From NCBI GenBank assembly GCA_016716525.1, contig JADJWE010000004.1:62001-126000 (forward strand): a stretch of 64,000 bases of DNA, written 5' to 3'. Shown in pieces: positions 1 through 10,856 of this stretch. Numbering within the stretch: position 1 is the stretch's first letter; every line of letters starts with the position of its first letter. The notes beneath the pieces were generated by a model, which was given only the letters and a program-made list of their open reading frames with translations, searched no databases and was not told the origin of the DNA. Source of the stretch: Candidatus Flexicrinis affinis (GTDB taxonomy: Bacteria; Chloroflexota; Anaerolineae; Aggregatilineales; Phototrophicaceae). Both the position numbers and the translations under genes were made by a program.

Positions 1-583
1 TCGCAGGAACGTTCACTGCACCGGGGATATGCCCGCCCACGGTCCCGCCCATCGCATCGTCGCCGGCATACATTGACGTGGTCCGGGTATCTATCAGCAC
101 GCGGTCGGAACGTCCGACACTTTCCTGTACATACTCGCGGTGCGCCCGCAGTGTCAAATCGGGCGCTGAAGCTTGGTAGGCCGTGGCCCGGTTTTCGGGA
201 ATATCCGTGGTCAGGGGTCGGTTCTCGCTCGCCCACTTCTCCCGATTGCCGTCCAGCAAACACACGTGTCGGTGGCCGTAGATCTCGAGCAGCCACAACG
301 CCATTGCCGCGAGCAGATTGCTGGAGCCATCGTAGATAACGACCGTCGTGTCTCTGGCGATCCCGGCGCGTGACATCTGCGTTTCCAGTTCCGTCTTGGA
401 CAGAATGTCGCGGCTGCCCGCCCGCAGCACGTTGCTTCCCCACGCCCAGAAGACCGCTCCCGGGACGTGACCGGAGTCGTACGCTTGGGAATTGAAGCCG
501 ACCTCGATAAAACGCACGTCGGGGTGACTCAGATGATCTGCTGCCCATTGGGTACTGACAAGCATTTCCGGATGCGCGTACAT
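1..583 (-). CDS. Rhodanese-type sulfurtransferase, 3' part missing at window edge
   Basis: The reading frame opens at ATG 583 and runs off the left edge, leaving about 194 residues. Recognisable stretches are DVRFIEVG, YDSGHVPGAVFW, TTVVIYDGSSNLLAA and, later, VLIDTR...HIPGAVNVP. These are the beginning of one rhodanese domain, its inactive or active-site strand region and the start of a second domain. This is the layout of two-domain thiosulfate or 3-mercaptopyruvate sulfurtransferases, which move sulfane sulfur between thiols. The catalytic Cys of the second domain would lie beyond the edge. The first-domain position reads YDGSSN, with no Cys, as usual for the non-catalytic first domain. 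It follows the single-domain rhodanese after an 11-bp gap, so the two are probably co-transcribed. Confidence 0.85.
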   Translation of the reverse strand, partial: MYAHPEMLVSTQWAADHLSHPDVRFIEVGFNSQAYDSGHVPGAVFWAWGSNVLRAGSRDILSKTELETQMSRAGIARDTTVVIYDGSSNLLAAMALWLLEIYGHRHVCLLDGNREKWASENRPLTTDIPENRATAYQASAPDLTLRAHREYVQESVGRSDRVLIDTRTTSMYAGDDAMGGTVGGHIPGAVNVPA

Positions 584-594
584 GGCTACCTCTC

Positions 595-999
595 TTATGA
601 GCTGGCAGCGGGCGCGGTTGGGAAGCCCGCTTCCATCCACGCTTGAACCCCACCGTTCAGGATCGAGACGTTCGTGAAACCCAGGTCGTGGAGCAACTTG
701 CCCCCCAGCGCGCCCAACGGGCCGAGAATACAGGTTGTTATGATGGGTCTGGACCGATCGTTCAGCGCCGGGTCGCGCCAGTCCTCCGGGACCTCGTTAT
801 CGGCTTTGTAGGTCAGGCTCCCGAGCGAGATGTTCAGCGCGCCCGGGATAGTGCCTGTTGCGGCAATCTCGGCCGCGTCACGCACGTCGATAACGAGGGT
901 GTTAGGTTCGTTTGCTAGGCGTTGCCGAGCCTCTGTAGGGCTGATGGCAGGCACGTGAGCCAGCGCCTCAGCGACCATGAGACCAAATGTCGTTGCCAT
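595..999 (-). CDS. Single-domain rhodanese-like protein
   Basis: 134 aa, one rhodanese fold: LVIDVRDAAEIAATGTIPGALNI near residues 35-57, then IITTCILGPLGALGGKLLHDLGF and a C-terminal NGGVQAWMEAGFP. The Cys in TTC is in the position of the persulfide-carrying active-site Cys. The following loop (ILGPLGA) differs from the usual CxxGxR, so substrate preference is uncertain. An AAGGA ribosome site precedes ATG 999. It heads a leftward pair with the two-domain sulfurtransferase. Cytoplasmic, with a likely role in sulfane-sulfur trafficking alongside the TSUP, glutaredoxin and flavin-reductase genes some kilobases away (inference). Confidence 0.85.
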   Translation of the reverse strand: MATTFGLMVAEALAHVPAISPTEARQRLANEPNTLVIDVRDAAEIAATGTIPGALNISLGSLTYKADNEVPEDWRDPALNDRSRPIITTCILGPLGALGGKLLHDLGFTNVSILNGGVQAWMEAGFPTAPAASS

Positions 1000-1059
1000 T
1001 TCATCCTTCCTTTAGCTAAAAGTGTGCGAGAACGCTTGGGAGAGGCTGCTTATACTTCC

Positions 1060-1875
1060 CTAGACATTCATATCCACGACGTGTTTGGTGACCGACATCG
1101 CAATCGCTTCGATAGGATGAATCAGCACCCCGCTGGTGACATACGAGCGCAAATCGGCGGTCACGCTGTCCATCAAGCGGGTATACGTCGCCCAGTCGAT
1201 GGCCGCCTGAAGCAAGGCGCCGTAACCGTGAACGAGGCTTTCAACGGACGGAAAGTACGCTTGTGCGTTCAGTTCATAGACATGGGCGTCGGTGAAACCT
1301 GCAGCAGCGGCCAAGGCGCGCACCTTCTCGCGGTCTCCCAGTACGAACGATCCCCGAATACCTTCGCGTGCGTCCGCGCTGAAGTGATGTCCGAATCCTT
1401 CGGCAACGGCGTGGAAACCCGGGTTGCGTTCGATCGCACCCCAGACCAGTGCCAACAGTTGCCCGCCCGGCGCAAGAACACGATACATTTCCTTGAGGGC
1501 GCCAACCCGGTCCGGAAAGAACATCAGGGCAAAGTGGCACGTCACTATGTCGAATGAACCATCCTGGAATGGTAGTTGGGAGACGTCTCCCAACTGCCAA
1601 TCGATACCGGTGAAGGACCACTTCCTCCGTGCAACCTCCAGCATCTCCGGGCTGATGTCGTATCCGACAATGCGGGATTCCTTGCCCAGACGGTGGGCAA
1701 ACTCAATTGTGACAGCACCGGTCCCGCAGGCCATATCGAGTATTCGATGGCCCTGACGGGGTGAAAGCTGATTAACCACCTTGTGCGCCCAGACGTTCAT
1801 CACGGCGGGCACGAAGATATGCTCGTATATCTCTGGCAAGTTGCCGATCGCATTCCACTTCACTGTGTCGCTCAT
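1060..1875 (-). CDS. Class I SAM-dependent methyltransferase (UbiE/COQ5-like)
   Basis: 271 aa from ATG 1875. The frame is open for 11 further codons upstream, but MSDTVKW is the more natural start. It carries the Rossmann-fold methyltransferase motifs: ILDMACGTGAVTIEF (motif I, SAM binding), VGYDISPEM (acidic residue contacting the SAM ribose), GDVSQLPFQDGSFDIVTC and a post-motif LAPGGQLLALVWG. The layout resembles the Methyltransf_11/UbiE group, which methylate quinones or other small molecules. The substrate cannot be told from sequence. It stands alone, leftward, 60 bp upstream of the rhodanese pair. Confidence 0.85.
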   Translation of the reverse strand: MSDTVKWNAIGNLPEIYEHIFVPAVMNVWAHKVVNQLSPRQGHRILDMACGTGAVTIEFAHRLGKESRIVGYDISPEMLEVARRKWSFTGIDWQLGDVSQLPFQDGSFDIVTCHFALMFFPDRVGALKEMYRVLAPGGQLLALVWGAIERNPGFHAVAEGFGHHFSADAREGIRGSFVLGDREKVRALAAAAGFTDAHVYELNAQAYFPSVESLVHGYGALLQAAIDWATYTRLMDSVTADLRSYVTSGVLIHPIEAIAMSVTKHVVDMNV

Positions 1876-2510
1876 GGCACGAATCTCGTTATGGGCACTG
1901 CTTCGCAATCGTCAGCCGAAGCAATCGAACGATGTTCGTTTCACAAGAATGTCAGTGGTGGCAGTTTCGATATCGCGCGTACTGCAACGCGCGGCGCGCT
2001 ATTTGAATGGGGGAAGTAGAGCGGCCTTCCGCGGTGAGTCGACCGCGGTTCGGCCAGACAGAGGTGCCCGACGATGCTCTCGTAACGAGGAGGCTACGAC
2101 AGCGACGAATTCCGGCGTGCTAGGCGAGCAGCGAACGAGTAAAAGCGCGTGAAACACAAACTCGATTGGATTTCGCGTCCCTGAGTATCTCCCTTCCGTC
2201 AACAACGCTTGTCACACCGATTCAATCGTATACAACTCACGCGCGCGGAGTTGTGACTCATGTCACATCCTGCGAAATCCATTATCGGCGAATCGCCAAC
2301 ATCATTGCTAGGGGACCGCTCGATTATTGCACAAAATGTGTCTGCAAGTCCGATACGGGTCCTGCATCTTCCCATCTCCAGCCTCGCCGCCGGACTCTCG
2401 GCGGTCTCCTGGGTCGTGATTGCGGGGCGAGGCATGGCTTATCGCTCAGGCTGATCCGCCGCACTTGCCGCCCTAGACTCCGATCTTCATTGGTAGCAAT
2501 GACGGGATGG
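1876..2510. other. No convincing gene
   Basis: About 630 bases with only short overlapping open frames on both strands and no recognisable protein similarity or RNA. It lies between the methyltransferase start and the end of the metE-like fragment, so it should contain the methyltransferase promoter, but no clear -35/-10 pair stood out. Confidence 0.5.
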
Positions 2511-2835
2511 CTACGCCAGTTCGGCCCGGACGATCTTCGTCCCGGCCAGCATCGCCTTGAGTTTTTCGCGGGCAACCCAGCGCGCCGTCATGCTGAAGCC
2601 GCAATCCGCGCTGATCCAGACGTTCTTCGGATCGTTGAACTTGAGGACATCGCGGATACGCTCGGCGACGATCTCCGGCTTCGCGACCGCGCCGGCCTTG
2701 ACGTCGATCACGCCTGCCGCGAGGTACTGATCGGCCCGTGCGTGTTTGGCGAACAGATCGGTCTGCCACATGCCGCGATTGGCGAACTCGAGATGGATGA
2801 TGTCGGCGTGCAGGTCCAGGCTGACGCCGCACGCT
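2511..2835 (-). pseudogene. C-terminal fragment of a MetE-like methionine synthase family gene
   Basis: The leftward frame reads HADIIHLEFANRG, then AAGVIDVKAG, KPEIVAERI and a final ISADCGFS...REKLKAML. This is the closing part of the cobalamin-independent methionine synthase (MetE/UROD-like) barrel. GVID and DCGF are family landmarks, and the Cys of DCGF is a zinc ligand. Everything upstream, including the H-x-C zinc motif and the substrate-binding part (more than 200 residues), is absent, and the frame degenerates near 2840. Just beyond it a different gene begins on the other strand. It is therefore read as a decayed 3' remnant, not a functional enzyme. Confidence 0.7.
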
Positions 2836-2932
2836 GGCGCACAGTGTCGGCAAGTCGACAGACCCGATCGCCAGTGGATGGCAGTATTGTGTCATCGCCA
2901 GCGTGCGTCTATACGGTCGACCAGAGGACATC

Positions 2933-3268
2933 ATGCTCAGCAAGGCATACACCGCAGACGGAACATCGTGCATCGTTACGTTCACCCTTCCGCCCGATGT
3001 CAACGCGGATACCGCGTGTCTTGCTGGCGACTTCAATGACTGGGACGAGACCGTATGCGTCATGACGTGCAAACCGGACGGGAGCTTTGAGACATCACTC
3101 ACACTGGACTGCGATCGGGCGTATCGTTTCCGATACGTGCTGGATGGCGAACGATGGGAGAACGACTGGCAGGCGGATCGCTATGCCCCGAACGTCTACG
3201 GCGAAGACGACTCGATCGTTGAGATCCGCGCGGTCTCGGCCGCAGACGAGCATCAACCACCCGCTTAG
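2933..3268 (+). CDS. Small CBM48/AMPK-type glycogen-binding domain protein
   Basis: 111 aa from ATG 2933, chosen because AGAGGA lies 4 bp upstream; the frame is open about 10 codons further. The protein is essentially one early-set beta domain: ACLAGDFNDWDE at the first strands and AYRFRYVLDGERWENDW with the conserved Y-R-F-x-Y pattern, ending DRYAPNVYGEDDSIVEI. This matches isoamylase-N/CBM48 modules, which bind alpha-glucans. No catalytic domain follows. It sits just upstream of the large glucosidase gene, in the same direction, so a role in alpha-glucan metabolism is reasonable but unproven. Confidence 0.75.
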   Translation: MLSKAYTADGTSCIVTFTLPPDVNADTACLAGDFNDWDETVCVMTCKPDGSFETSLTLDCDRAYRFRYVLDGERWENDWQADRYAPNVYGEDDSIVEIRAVSAADEHQPPA

Positions 3269-3376
3269 CATCCGAAAGACGCGTGATGATGACAGCGTTT
3301 CGTACCCGCAGTCAGCATCACGCATTTACCTATACAATCTGTGCACAACCGAACGAACGATGTGAAGGTACGCGCC

Positions 3377-6006
<2,630 letters not shown>

Positions 6007-6013
<7 letters not shown>

Positions 6014-6624
6014 TCGGCTTGGCCGGGCCAACGCTGCTCGCCGGCCGCGACTGGAACAGACAGACGGTTTCCGGCGGGGGCGAGCGGGCATATCCAGCGC
6101 GGGCTGTACGCGCAGGATGGATTGTAGGCAAAATTGAAGTCCAGCACGGCGCTTGCCTCTGAAAAACCGGGGTCTGCGCCTTTGATGGAGTCGATCAGGT
6201 AGCGTCCGCCGCCATACGTGGTCGCTCCTTTGGTCGCGTCAGCGAACGGCAAGAACAGGCCGCCCCCATAACCGGTGATCCAGTACAAGTCGAACTGACA
6301 GGGCGCGTTGCCCAGCACAAACTTCACCCGGCCGATCCGCATGCACCGAAAGCCACCGTCGTCGCCGAGGTCGTATTCGATCTCGACCGGCTCCACATCG
6401 TGCGACATGACGCCCCGCACACGATAGGCGGGATCATAGTCATAATAGGCGAGCCCGTCGAAACCAGCGCGTGCGGCGGCGTCGAGCGGGGACTGAGGGT
6501 GGTCGCGCAGCAGGCTGTCGCGTACGCGCCGAAAGTGGGACCACGCGGTGTACGGGTCGTCGGTCTGGCGGATCGTGGCATACAGATCGGCGATCTGTCG
6601 GCGGTAGTCGAGTAGTTCGAACAT
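6007..6624 (-). CDS. DUF1684 family protein
   Basis: 205 aa from ATG 6624; an upstream in-frame ATG at 6684 would add 20 unlikely residues. DUF1684 signatures are present: DSLLRDHPQSPL near the N-terminus, a Y-DYDPAYRV segment, DLYWITGYGGGLFLPFADAT, YGGGRYLIDS, and the highly conserved closing LDFNFAYNPSCAYSPRW and CPLAPAGNRL. The family is widespread, without signal peptide here, and its biochemical role is unknown. It is convergent with the glucosidase, overlapping by 7 bp, and lies 64 bp downstream of the flavin disulfide reductase gene in the same direction, so it may be the last gene of that unit. Confidence 0.85.
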
Positions 6625-6688
6625 GGCGCCCGCTTTCGTGGGTTGAGTCAAATCCGGCGCGGGTGTCAAGCCCGCGCCGGACATGCGG

Positions 6689-8083
6689 CTATTGCAACGG
6701 ATGCAGCTCGCTGAGGATCGTGGGCAGGAATTCGGCGACGGTCGGATGCACGGGGAGCGCCTCCATCATGACCCGGTAGTGCGTGCCGGTCGCCATGAAG
6801 TAGCTGATCGCCTGAATGACTTCGTCGCCGTGGAGACCGAGCACTGCAGCCCCAAGGAACTCGCCGCTGTCGGCGTCGACAAGCAGCTTGATCAGCCCGT
6901 CGGTCTCCGATTGCTCGATCGCGCGACCGATATGACTCATCGGTTTGGTGGCGATCAGGACGTTGCGGCCCGATTCGCGCGCTTCTTTTTCCGACATGCC
7001 AACCCGGCCAAGCGGTGGATCGGTGAAAAGGGCGTAGGCCATCGTCCGATCCGTCCACTTGCGATCGCGCCCGTAGAACAGATTGTCTCGTACGATCTCG
7101 TAGTCCTGATACGAGGTGTGGGTGAACGCGCCTTTCCCATTGACGTCGCCCAGCGCGTATATGCCCGGGGCCGTCGTTTCGAGATAGGGATTCACGTCGA
7201 TGTACCCGGCCGCGCCCGTGCGAATGCCGACGGACTCAAGGTTGAGGTTATCCGAGTTCGGCGTGCGGCCGACGGCGTTCAACCAATGGGTCCCGATAAT
7301 TGCGACGTCCTTGCCCTTGTTGCCGTCGTGGACAAACAGGCGCACCCGACCGTTTTCGGCCGGTTCAACGCGCTGCAGCTTGCTCTGCGTGTGCACCACA
7401 ATCCCTTCACGGGTGAACACCCGATGAATCTCCGCTTTGATATCGTCATCCTCGCGGTTGATCAGACATTCTGCCGTTTCGATGATCGTGACTTGACTGC
7501 CGAGGCGGCGGAAGGCCTGAGCCATCTCCAGACCAATGTAGCTCCCGCCGAGGATCACGAGATGTTCGGGCAAACGATCCAGACGCAGCAGCTTTTCGCT
7601 GTCCAACCACTCGACGCGCTCAATCCCATCGACAGCGGGGATACGAGCGCGGGTTCCTGTGTTAATGAACACCTGCGGCGCCGCGATCACGGCGTCCCCG
7701 ACCCGCACGACGTAGCGATTGTCCGCCTTGCCCTCGAAGCGCGCATACGCGTGATACACATCCATCCCGTCCATGCCGCGCAGCCAGCTCTCAGTCCCGT
7801 GGCTGGTGCTTTCGATGATCCCTACAACACGTTCCCGGACTTTGGACCAATCCACCGTGAACGGCCCGACATCGACGCCGAAATCGGCGCCGCGCCGCGC
7901 ATAGTGCGCCACGCGGGCACTGGCGATCAGGGTCTTGGTCGGGCGACAACCGTAATTGACGCAGGATCCGCCGAACCGATAACCCTCGGCGATGGCGACG
8001 GACTTGCCCTGCTTCACAAGCTGGTTCCCAAGTGATGGGCCAGCCTGCCCGGTCCCGATTACGATGGCATCGTACAACTTCAC
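6689..8083 (-). CDS. FAD-dependent pyridine nucleotide-disulfide oxidoreductase (mercuric-reductase-like, not MerA)
   Basis: 464 aa from GTG 8083. This start is supported by AGGAGT 7 bp upstream and by the FAD-binding IVIGTGQAG beginning at residue 7. The redox-active disulfide is in GGSCVNYGCRPTKT (C-x4-C). An NAD(P)H-binding GGSYIGLEMAQAF follows, then YALGDVNGKGAFTHTSYQD, and a C-terminal HPTVAE that supplies the His-Glu dyad. The C-terminal vicinal Cys pair and the N-terminal HMA domain of true mercuric reductase are absent. It should reduce a disulfide, persulfide or other small electron acceptor with NAD(P)H. A Crp/Fnr regulator lies 110 bp upstream in the same direction. Confidence 0.85.
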   Translation of the reverse strand: MKLYDAIVIGTGQAGPSLGNQLVKQGKSVAIAEGYRFGGSCVNYGCRPTKTLIASARVAHYARRGADFGVDVGPFTVDWSKVRERVVGIIESTSHGTESWLRGMDGMDVYHAYARFEGKADNRYVVRVGDAVIAAPQVFINTGTRARIPAVDGIERVEWLDSEKLLRLDRLPEHLVILGGSYIGLEMAQAFRRLGSQVTIIETAECLINREDDDIKAEIHRVFTREGIVVHTQSKLQRVEPAENGRVRLFVHDGNKGKDVAIIGTHWLNAVGRTPNSDNLNLESVGIRTGAAGYIDVNPYLETTAPGIYALGDVNGKGAFTHTSYQDYEIVRDNLFYGRDRKWTDRTMAYALFTDPPLGRVGMSEKEARESGRNVLIATKPMSHIGRAIEQSETDGLIKLLVDADSGEFLGAAVLGLHGDEVIQAISYFMATGTHYRVMMEALPVHPTVAEFLPTILSELHPLQ

Positions 8084-8193
8084 AACGCTTACTCCTTGTG
8101 TGTATGTTCGTTTCAGCAGTTCGATTATTATGCCGGCCCACTGAGCGTGAACCGATTGTCGCCTCAAGCACCCCCTGTGGGTATTCGAGCCGA

Positions 8194-8883
8194 TTACTCG
8201 AGGATTTCCACCCCAGACTCTTCGAGGGAGGACAGTACTGCCTTCCGGTTCACGGTGATGATTCGACCGGATCCACCGAGTATGCCTTCACGTCGCAAGT
8301 CGTTGATGATCTCGCTGACCGTCGTCCGGTTGAGGCCCGTCATGTTGGCGAGATCCTCCTGCGTGAGCGTCTCGTGGAGCGTGAACCAGTCCTCAAACTC
8401 GCAGCAGTACCGGCGCGCGAGCGTGAGCAGCGTGCCAAGCAGGCGCTCGCGCGCGCTCATGCCCATCAACGCCTGCATCCGGGCGACGGTCTGCCGATGC
8501 TCGTTGGCCTGCCGCCGGATGAAGTTCAGTGCGATACGTGGAAACCGATGCAGGATCGCCAGAAAATCCGTCTCTCGCAGGCGACACACTGTAACCGCGC
8601 TGAGGGACTGCGCCGATCCGATCCGCGACCGGAAGCGACCGAGAAACAGGTCTCCAAACGTGTCGCCCTTCTGCAGAATGCCGAGGACTTTCTCTTCACC
8701 GTTCAAGTTGATGTAGGCTAGTTTCACGACACCGTCCTGCACCAGGTACAAACTGTCCGCGTCATCACCGGTCTCAAAGATGTAGGCATTCTTGCGGTAG
8801 CGCTCAACCGGCATGAGGGACATCAGCTCGGACTGCTGTATGTCGTCAAGACCCTCGAACAAATCGATCCCGCGCAGACTCAA
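8194..8883 (-). CDS. Crp/Fnr-family transcriptional regulator
   Basis: 229 aa from a proposed TTG at 8883. The frame is open up to 8982, but the extra residues would run through a strong hairpin at 8915-8956, so the short form is preferred and the start stays uncertain. An N-terminal cNMP-type beta-roll is visible (DADSLYLVQDGVVKL, GDTFGDLFLGRF). A long dimer helix and a winged helix-turn-helix follow (LTQEDLANMTGLNRTTVSEIINDL). The canonical Cys cluster of FNR is not present in this form, so it is not an obvious Fe-S sensor. It is a good candidate for binding the two 16-bp palindromes nearby, because their TGT-N10-ACA form fits Crp/Fnr sites. Confidence 0.85.
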   Translation of the reverse strand: MSLRGIDLFEGLDDIQQSELMSLMPVERYRKNAYIFETGDDADSLYLVQDGVVKLAYINLNGEEKVLGILQKGDTFGDLFLGRFRSRIGSAQSLSAVTVCRLRETDFLAILHRFPRIALNFIRRQANEHRQTVARMQALMGMSARERLLGTLLTLARRYCCEFEDWFTLHETLTQEDLANMTGLNRTTVSEIINDLRREGILGGSGRIITVNRKAVLSSLEESGVEILE

Positions 8884-8914
8884 GCTGGGTCCATTGCATC
8901 CTCTCAAAGTACAG

Positions 8915-8956
8915 GCAAAGTCCGCGGCGGTGTGGCCGAGCCGCCGCGGACTTTGC
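8915..8956 (-). terminator. Strong hairpin after the Met-rich membrane gene
   Basis: Perfect 16-bp arms GCAAAGTCCGCGGCGG and CCGCCGCGGACTTTGC with a 10-nt loop. It lies 18 bp beyond the stop of the leftward membrane-protein gene and before the Crp/Fnr start. No clean T tract follows, so termination may be partial. Confidence 0.7.
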
Positions 8957-8974
8957 AAACGACGTGAGTTGTGC

Positions 8975-9436
8975 TCAGCCAACGAGAACCTGATAGGCTA
9001 AGGCGAACACAATGCCGAACACCACGTGCCCGAGCAACCCGCCCATGAAGCCCATGGCCCCGCCGAAGTTCATCATGAAGAAGCCGGGGGCCTGAACGCG
9101 TCCAGACTTGATGCCTGCGTGCATGGCTGGCATCATGCCGACCATCGTTCCAGCGACAATCCAATGCACCGTGCCGAAGAGAGCCCCAAGCGGCAGCGGG
9201 TTCGCGCCGACCACGAGGTTGAACAGCACCGCATAGACAACCCCGAATACTGCGCCCATCATGAAGTGCATCGCCAGCCCCATCAACCGGCTTCCGGGGG
9301 CGCCGAACATACTGCCCAGCAGTCCGGGCATATCCATCTTGGGCAGGCCCATCATGGGCGCTGCCGCCATCAGGGCTGTCATCGCAACCGTCGCGATTAC
9401 ACCGCCAAACAGTGCGACCACTACGTTGATCTCCAT
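8975..9436 (-). CDS. Small Met-rich polytopic membrane protein (DUF6789-like)
   Basis: 153 aa, ATG 9436 with AGGA 7 bp upstream. It has four apparent membrane segments: near residues 4-26, 50-75, 80-100 and 124-150. About 20 of 153 residues are Met, clustered in short loops such as GMMPAMHAG and around LPKMDMPG. I relate it to the DUF6789/YagU-like small integral membrane proteins, whose function is unknown. It has its own upstream palindrome (9498-9515), identical in spacing to the one before the TSUP gene, which suggests the same regulator controls both. A strong hairpin follows it. Confidence 0.7.
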   Translation of the reverse strand: MEINVVVALFGGVIATVAMTALMAAAPMMGLPKMDMPGLLGSMFGAPGSRLMGLAMHFMMGAVFGVVYAVLFNLVVGANPLPLGALFGTVHWIVAGTMVGMMPAMHAGIKSGRVQAPGFFMMNFGGAMGFMGGLLGHVVFGIVFALAYQVLVG

Positions 9437-9474
9437 CGTTCAGTCCTCAGTCACATTTGACGTTACGTGACAGT

Positions 9475-9888
9475 CTATGCTTCCTTGGCGGCAGCGTCTG
9501 TCGGAATTCCGACAGTCGAATGTCGGGAATCGGTTTGGACAGACCCGGTACCGTTGTCGGCGTCGCGCGACCGCGACCAAAGCGTCCAGCCATACAGCAG
9601 CATCGTGAGCAACTGTTGGCGATCCGGCTGAACAACGGTTCGGCCCCATTCGCGTAGTTTGGCCCGAAGATCAATGGTTGAGGGTTCAGTGAGGTGGGTA
9701 CCATCCGGAAAGAGCAGCGTAGGCACGCTCTCGCAGCCGTCATTGATGACCTTTACTTGGTCGCGTGCGGCCGGATTCGACCGGATGTCGATGTACTCGT
9801 ACTCCACCTTGGAGGCTTCGAGTACGGCGCGGATGACAGGGACAATTGGGCACGAGGAATGTCCGAATACGATCAATGTGTCTGGCAT
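9475..9888 (-). CDS. Glutaredoxin-like protein
   Basis: 137 aa from ATG 9888, with GGAGG 6 bp upstream. The N-terminal 80 residues are a thioredoxin-fold glutaredoxin domain: LIVFGHSSCPIVP with the active site at the first strand, YEYIDIRSNP, and the conserved cis-Pro plus glycine region SVPTLLFPDGTHLTEPS. The active site reads CPIV rather than CPYC, so only the first Cys is present, as in monothiol types. The last 40 residues (from about SRDADNG) have no domain and overlap the palindrome that appears to control the next gene. This tail may be a recent read-through of promoter DNA. The gene starts 3 bp after the TSUP stop, so the two are probably co-transcribed. Confidence 0.8.
   Translation of the reverse strand: MPDTLIVFGHSSCPIVPVIRAVLEASKVEYEYIDIRSNPAARDQVKVINDGCESVPTLLFPDGTHLTEPSTIDLRAKLREWGRTVVQPDRQQLLTMLLYGWTLWSRSRDADNGTGSVQTDSRHSTVGIPTDAAAKEA
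9498..9515. promoter_or_regulatory. 18-bp perfect palindrome, likely Crp/Fnr-family operator
   Basis: CTGTCGGAATTCCGACAG is a perfect palindrome containing the 16-bp core TGTCGG-N4-CCGACA. Its centre is 70.5 bp upstream of the start codon of the leftward membrane gene at 9436. The same core recurs 70.5 bp upstream of the TSUP start. The TGT...ACA ends and 16-bp length fit Crp/Fnr sites. Confidence 0.65.
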
Positions 9889-9890
9889 GG

Positions 9891-10747
9891 CTATCCTCCA
9901 CACACGACTTGCACTAACAAGACAAGACCAATACCCACGAACAGCAGACCAAGGCCGCGTTCGAGGGCTCGCTGCGGAATGTGACTGGCGATGGCGGGTC
10001 CGATTTGGCCACCAATCACCACGCCGGGAATTGTGAACAGCACGAGACTCCCCACGGCCCCTAACGCCTCAGGGCTACTCTGCGCTAAACGGACGATGTG
10101 CCCGCCCGAGGCCGCCATGGCGGTCACCGCGACGACGAATACACTTGTCGCGACGGCTACACGCGCCGGGATCCGTGCGCGTTTGAGGAGGAAGAAGCTG
10201 TTCATCTCGCCGAGGCCGGTGGCGACCATTCCCATGAACAGCGCTCCCAAACCCGACCACAGCCGTCCTTCTAGTCTGTCTGGCGGCTGAAACGCGATAA
10301 GCTCTCCACTGCTCGTGGTCAAGACGCGCGCGCCGTCCACGTCAACTGGGAGGTATTCCGCTTCGATGGGCTGATCGTGTACGGTAACGCTCCGCACGAA
10401 ATAGACGCCAGCGCCGCCAGCCCGAGACCGAGCGCCGCCCGCAGATACTCGGGGGCGACGACTGCTGTGAGTGCCGTCCCGGCGAGGGCTGCAGGAATGG
10501 TGGCCGAGAGCAGCGTCAAGCCGAGCCGAAAATCGATCAACCGCTTCTTCGAATACGCATAAAGGCCGCTGGCGAAGCCGAACACCTCCGTGATCAGGCC
10601 CGTGCCGATTGCCACCTCCGGCGGCAAGCCGAGCAGCAGGAGAAAAATCGGCGTGAAGAACGTCGCACCCTCGATGCCGGACGCCATCGCCGTTGTTGCG
10701 ACACCGATCGACACCGGCAGCATGAACCAGTACTCAAGGCTAATCAC
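9891..10747 (-). pseudogene. TauE/SafE (TSUP) family exporter interrupted by a frameshift
   Basis: Two adjacent leftward frames form one TSUP protein of about 285 aa. The N-terminal half starts at GTG 10747, with AGAGGA 5 bp upstream. It reads as TM helices with LPVSIGVATTAMASGIEGATF and GLITEVFGFASGLYAY. The C-terminal half resumes in another frame with VYFVRSVTVHD, then further TM helices (GLGEMNSFFLLKR, GGQIGPAIASHIP) to the stop at 9891. The break is near 10400-10412 and needs one missing base. TSUP proteins move sulfite, sulfoacetate, thiosulfate or related anions. Either the gene is recently inactivated or the base was lost in sequencing or assembly. The rest of both halves looks well conserved. 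Confidence 0.8.
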
Positions 10748-10809
10748 GGCAATCCTCTGTGCGGCGAATTCACTTCTCCCCGGTTGTACCGTGCTTATTC
10801 GTGCATGTC

Positions 10810-10825
10810 TGTCGGATTGCCGACA
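10810..10825. promoter_or_regulatory. 16-bp palindrome between TSUP and the Cys-rich protein gene
   Basis: TGTCGG-ATTG-CCGACA, centre 10817.5, exactly 70.5 bp upstream of the TSUP GTG start and about 40 bp upstream of the divergent gene at 10857. Same core and same distance as the element at 9498-9515. It probably controls one or both divergent units. Confidence 0.65.
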
Positions 10826-10856
10826 TTCAAACGACATTGCGCTGGATATACTCAAC

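Noticed and set aside
6689..8083. Mercuric reductase (merA)
   Set aside because: Lacks the C-terminal vicinal Cys pair and the HMA domain, and no mer operon genes are nearby.
8884..8982. Longer N-terminus for the Crp/Fnr regulator with two extra Cys
   Set aside because: Translation would have to start upstream of a strong 16-bp hairpin and overlap the previous gene's end; kept only as an alternative start.
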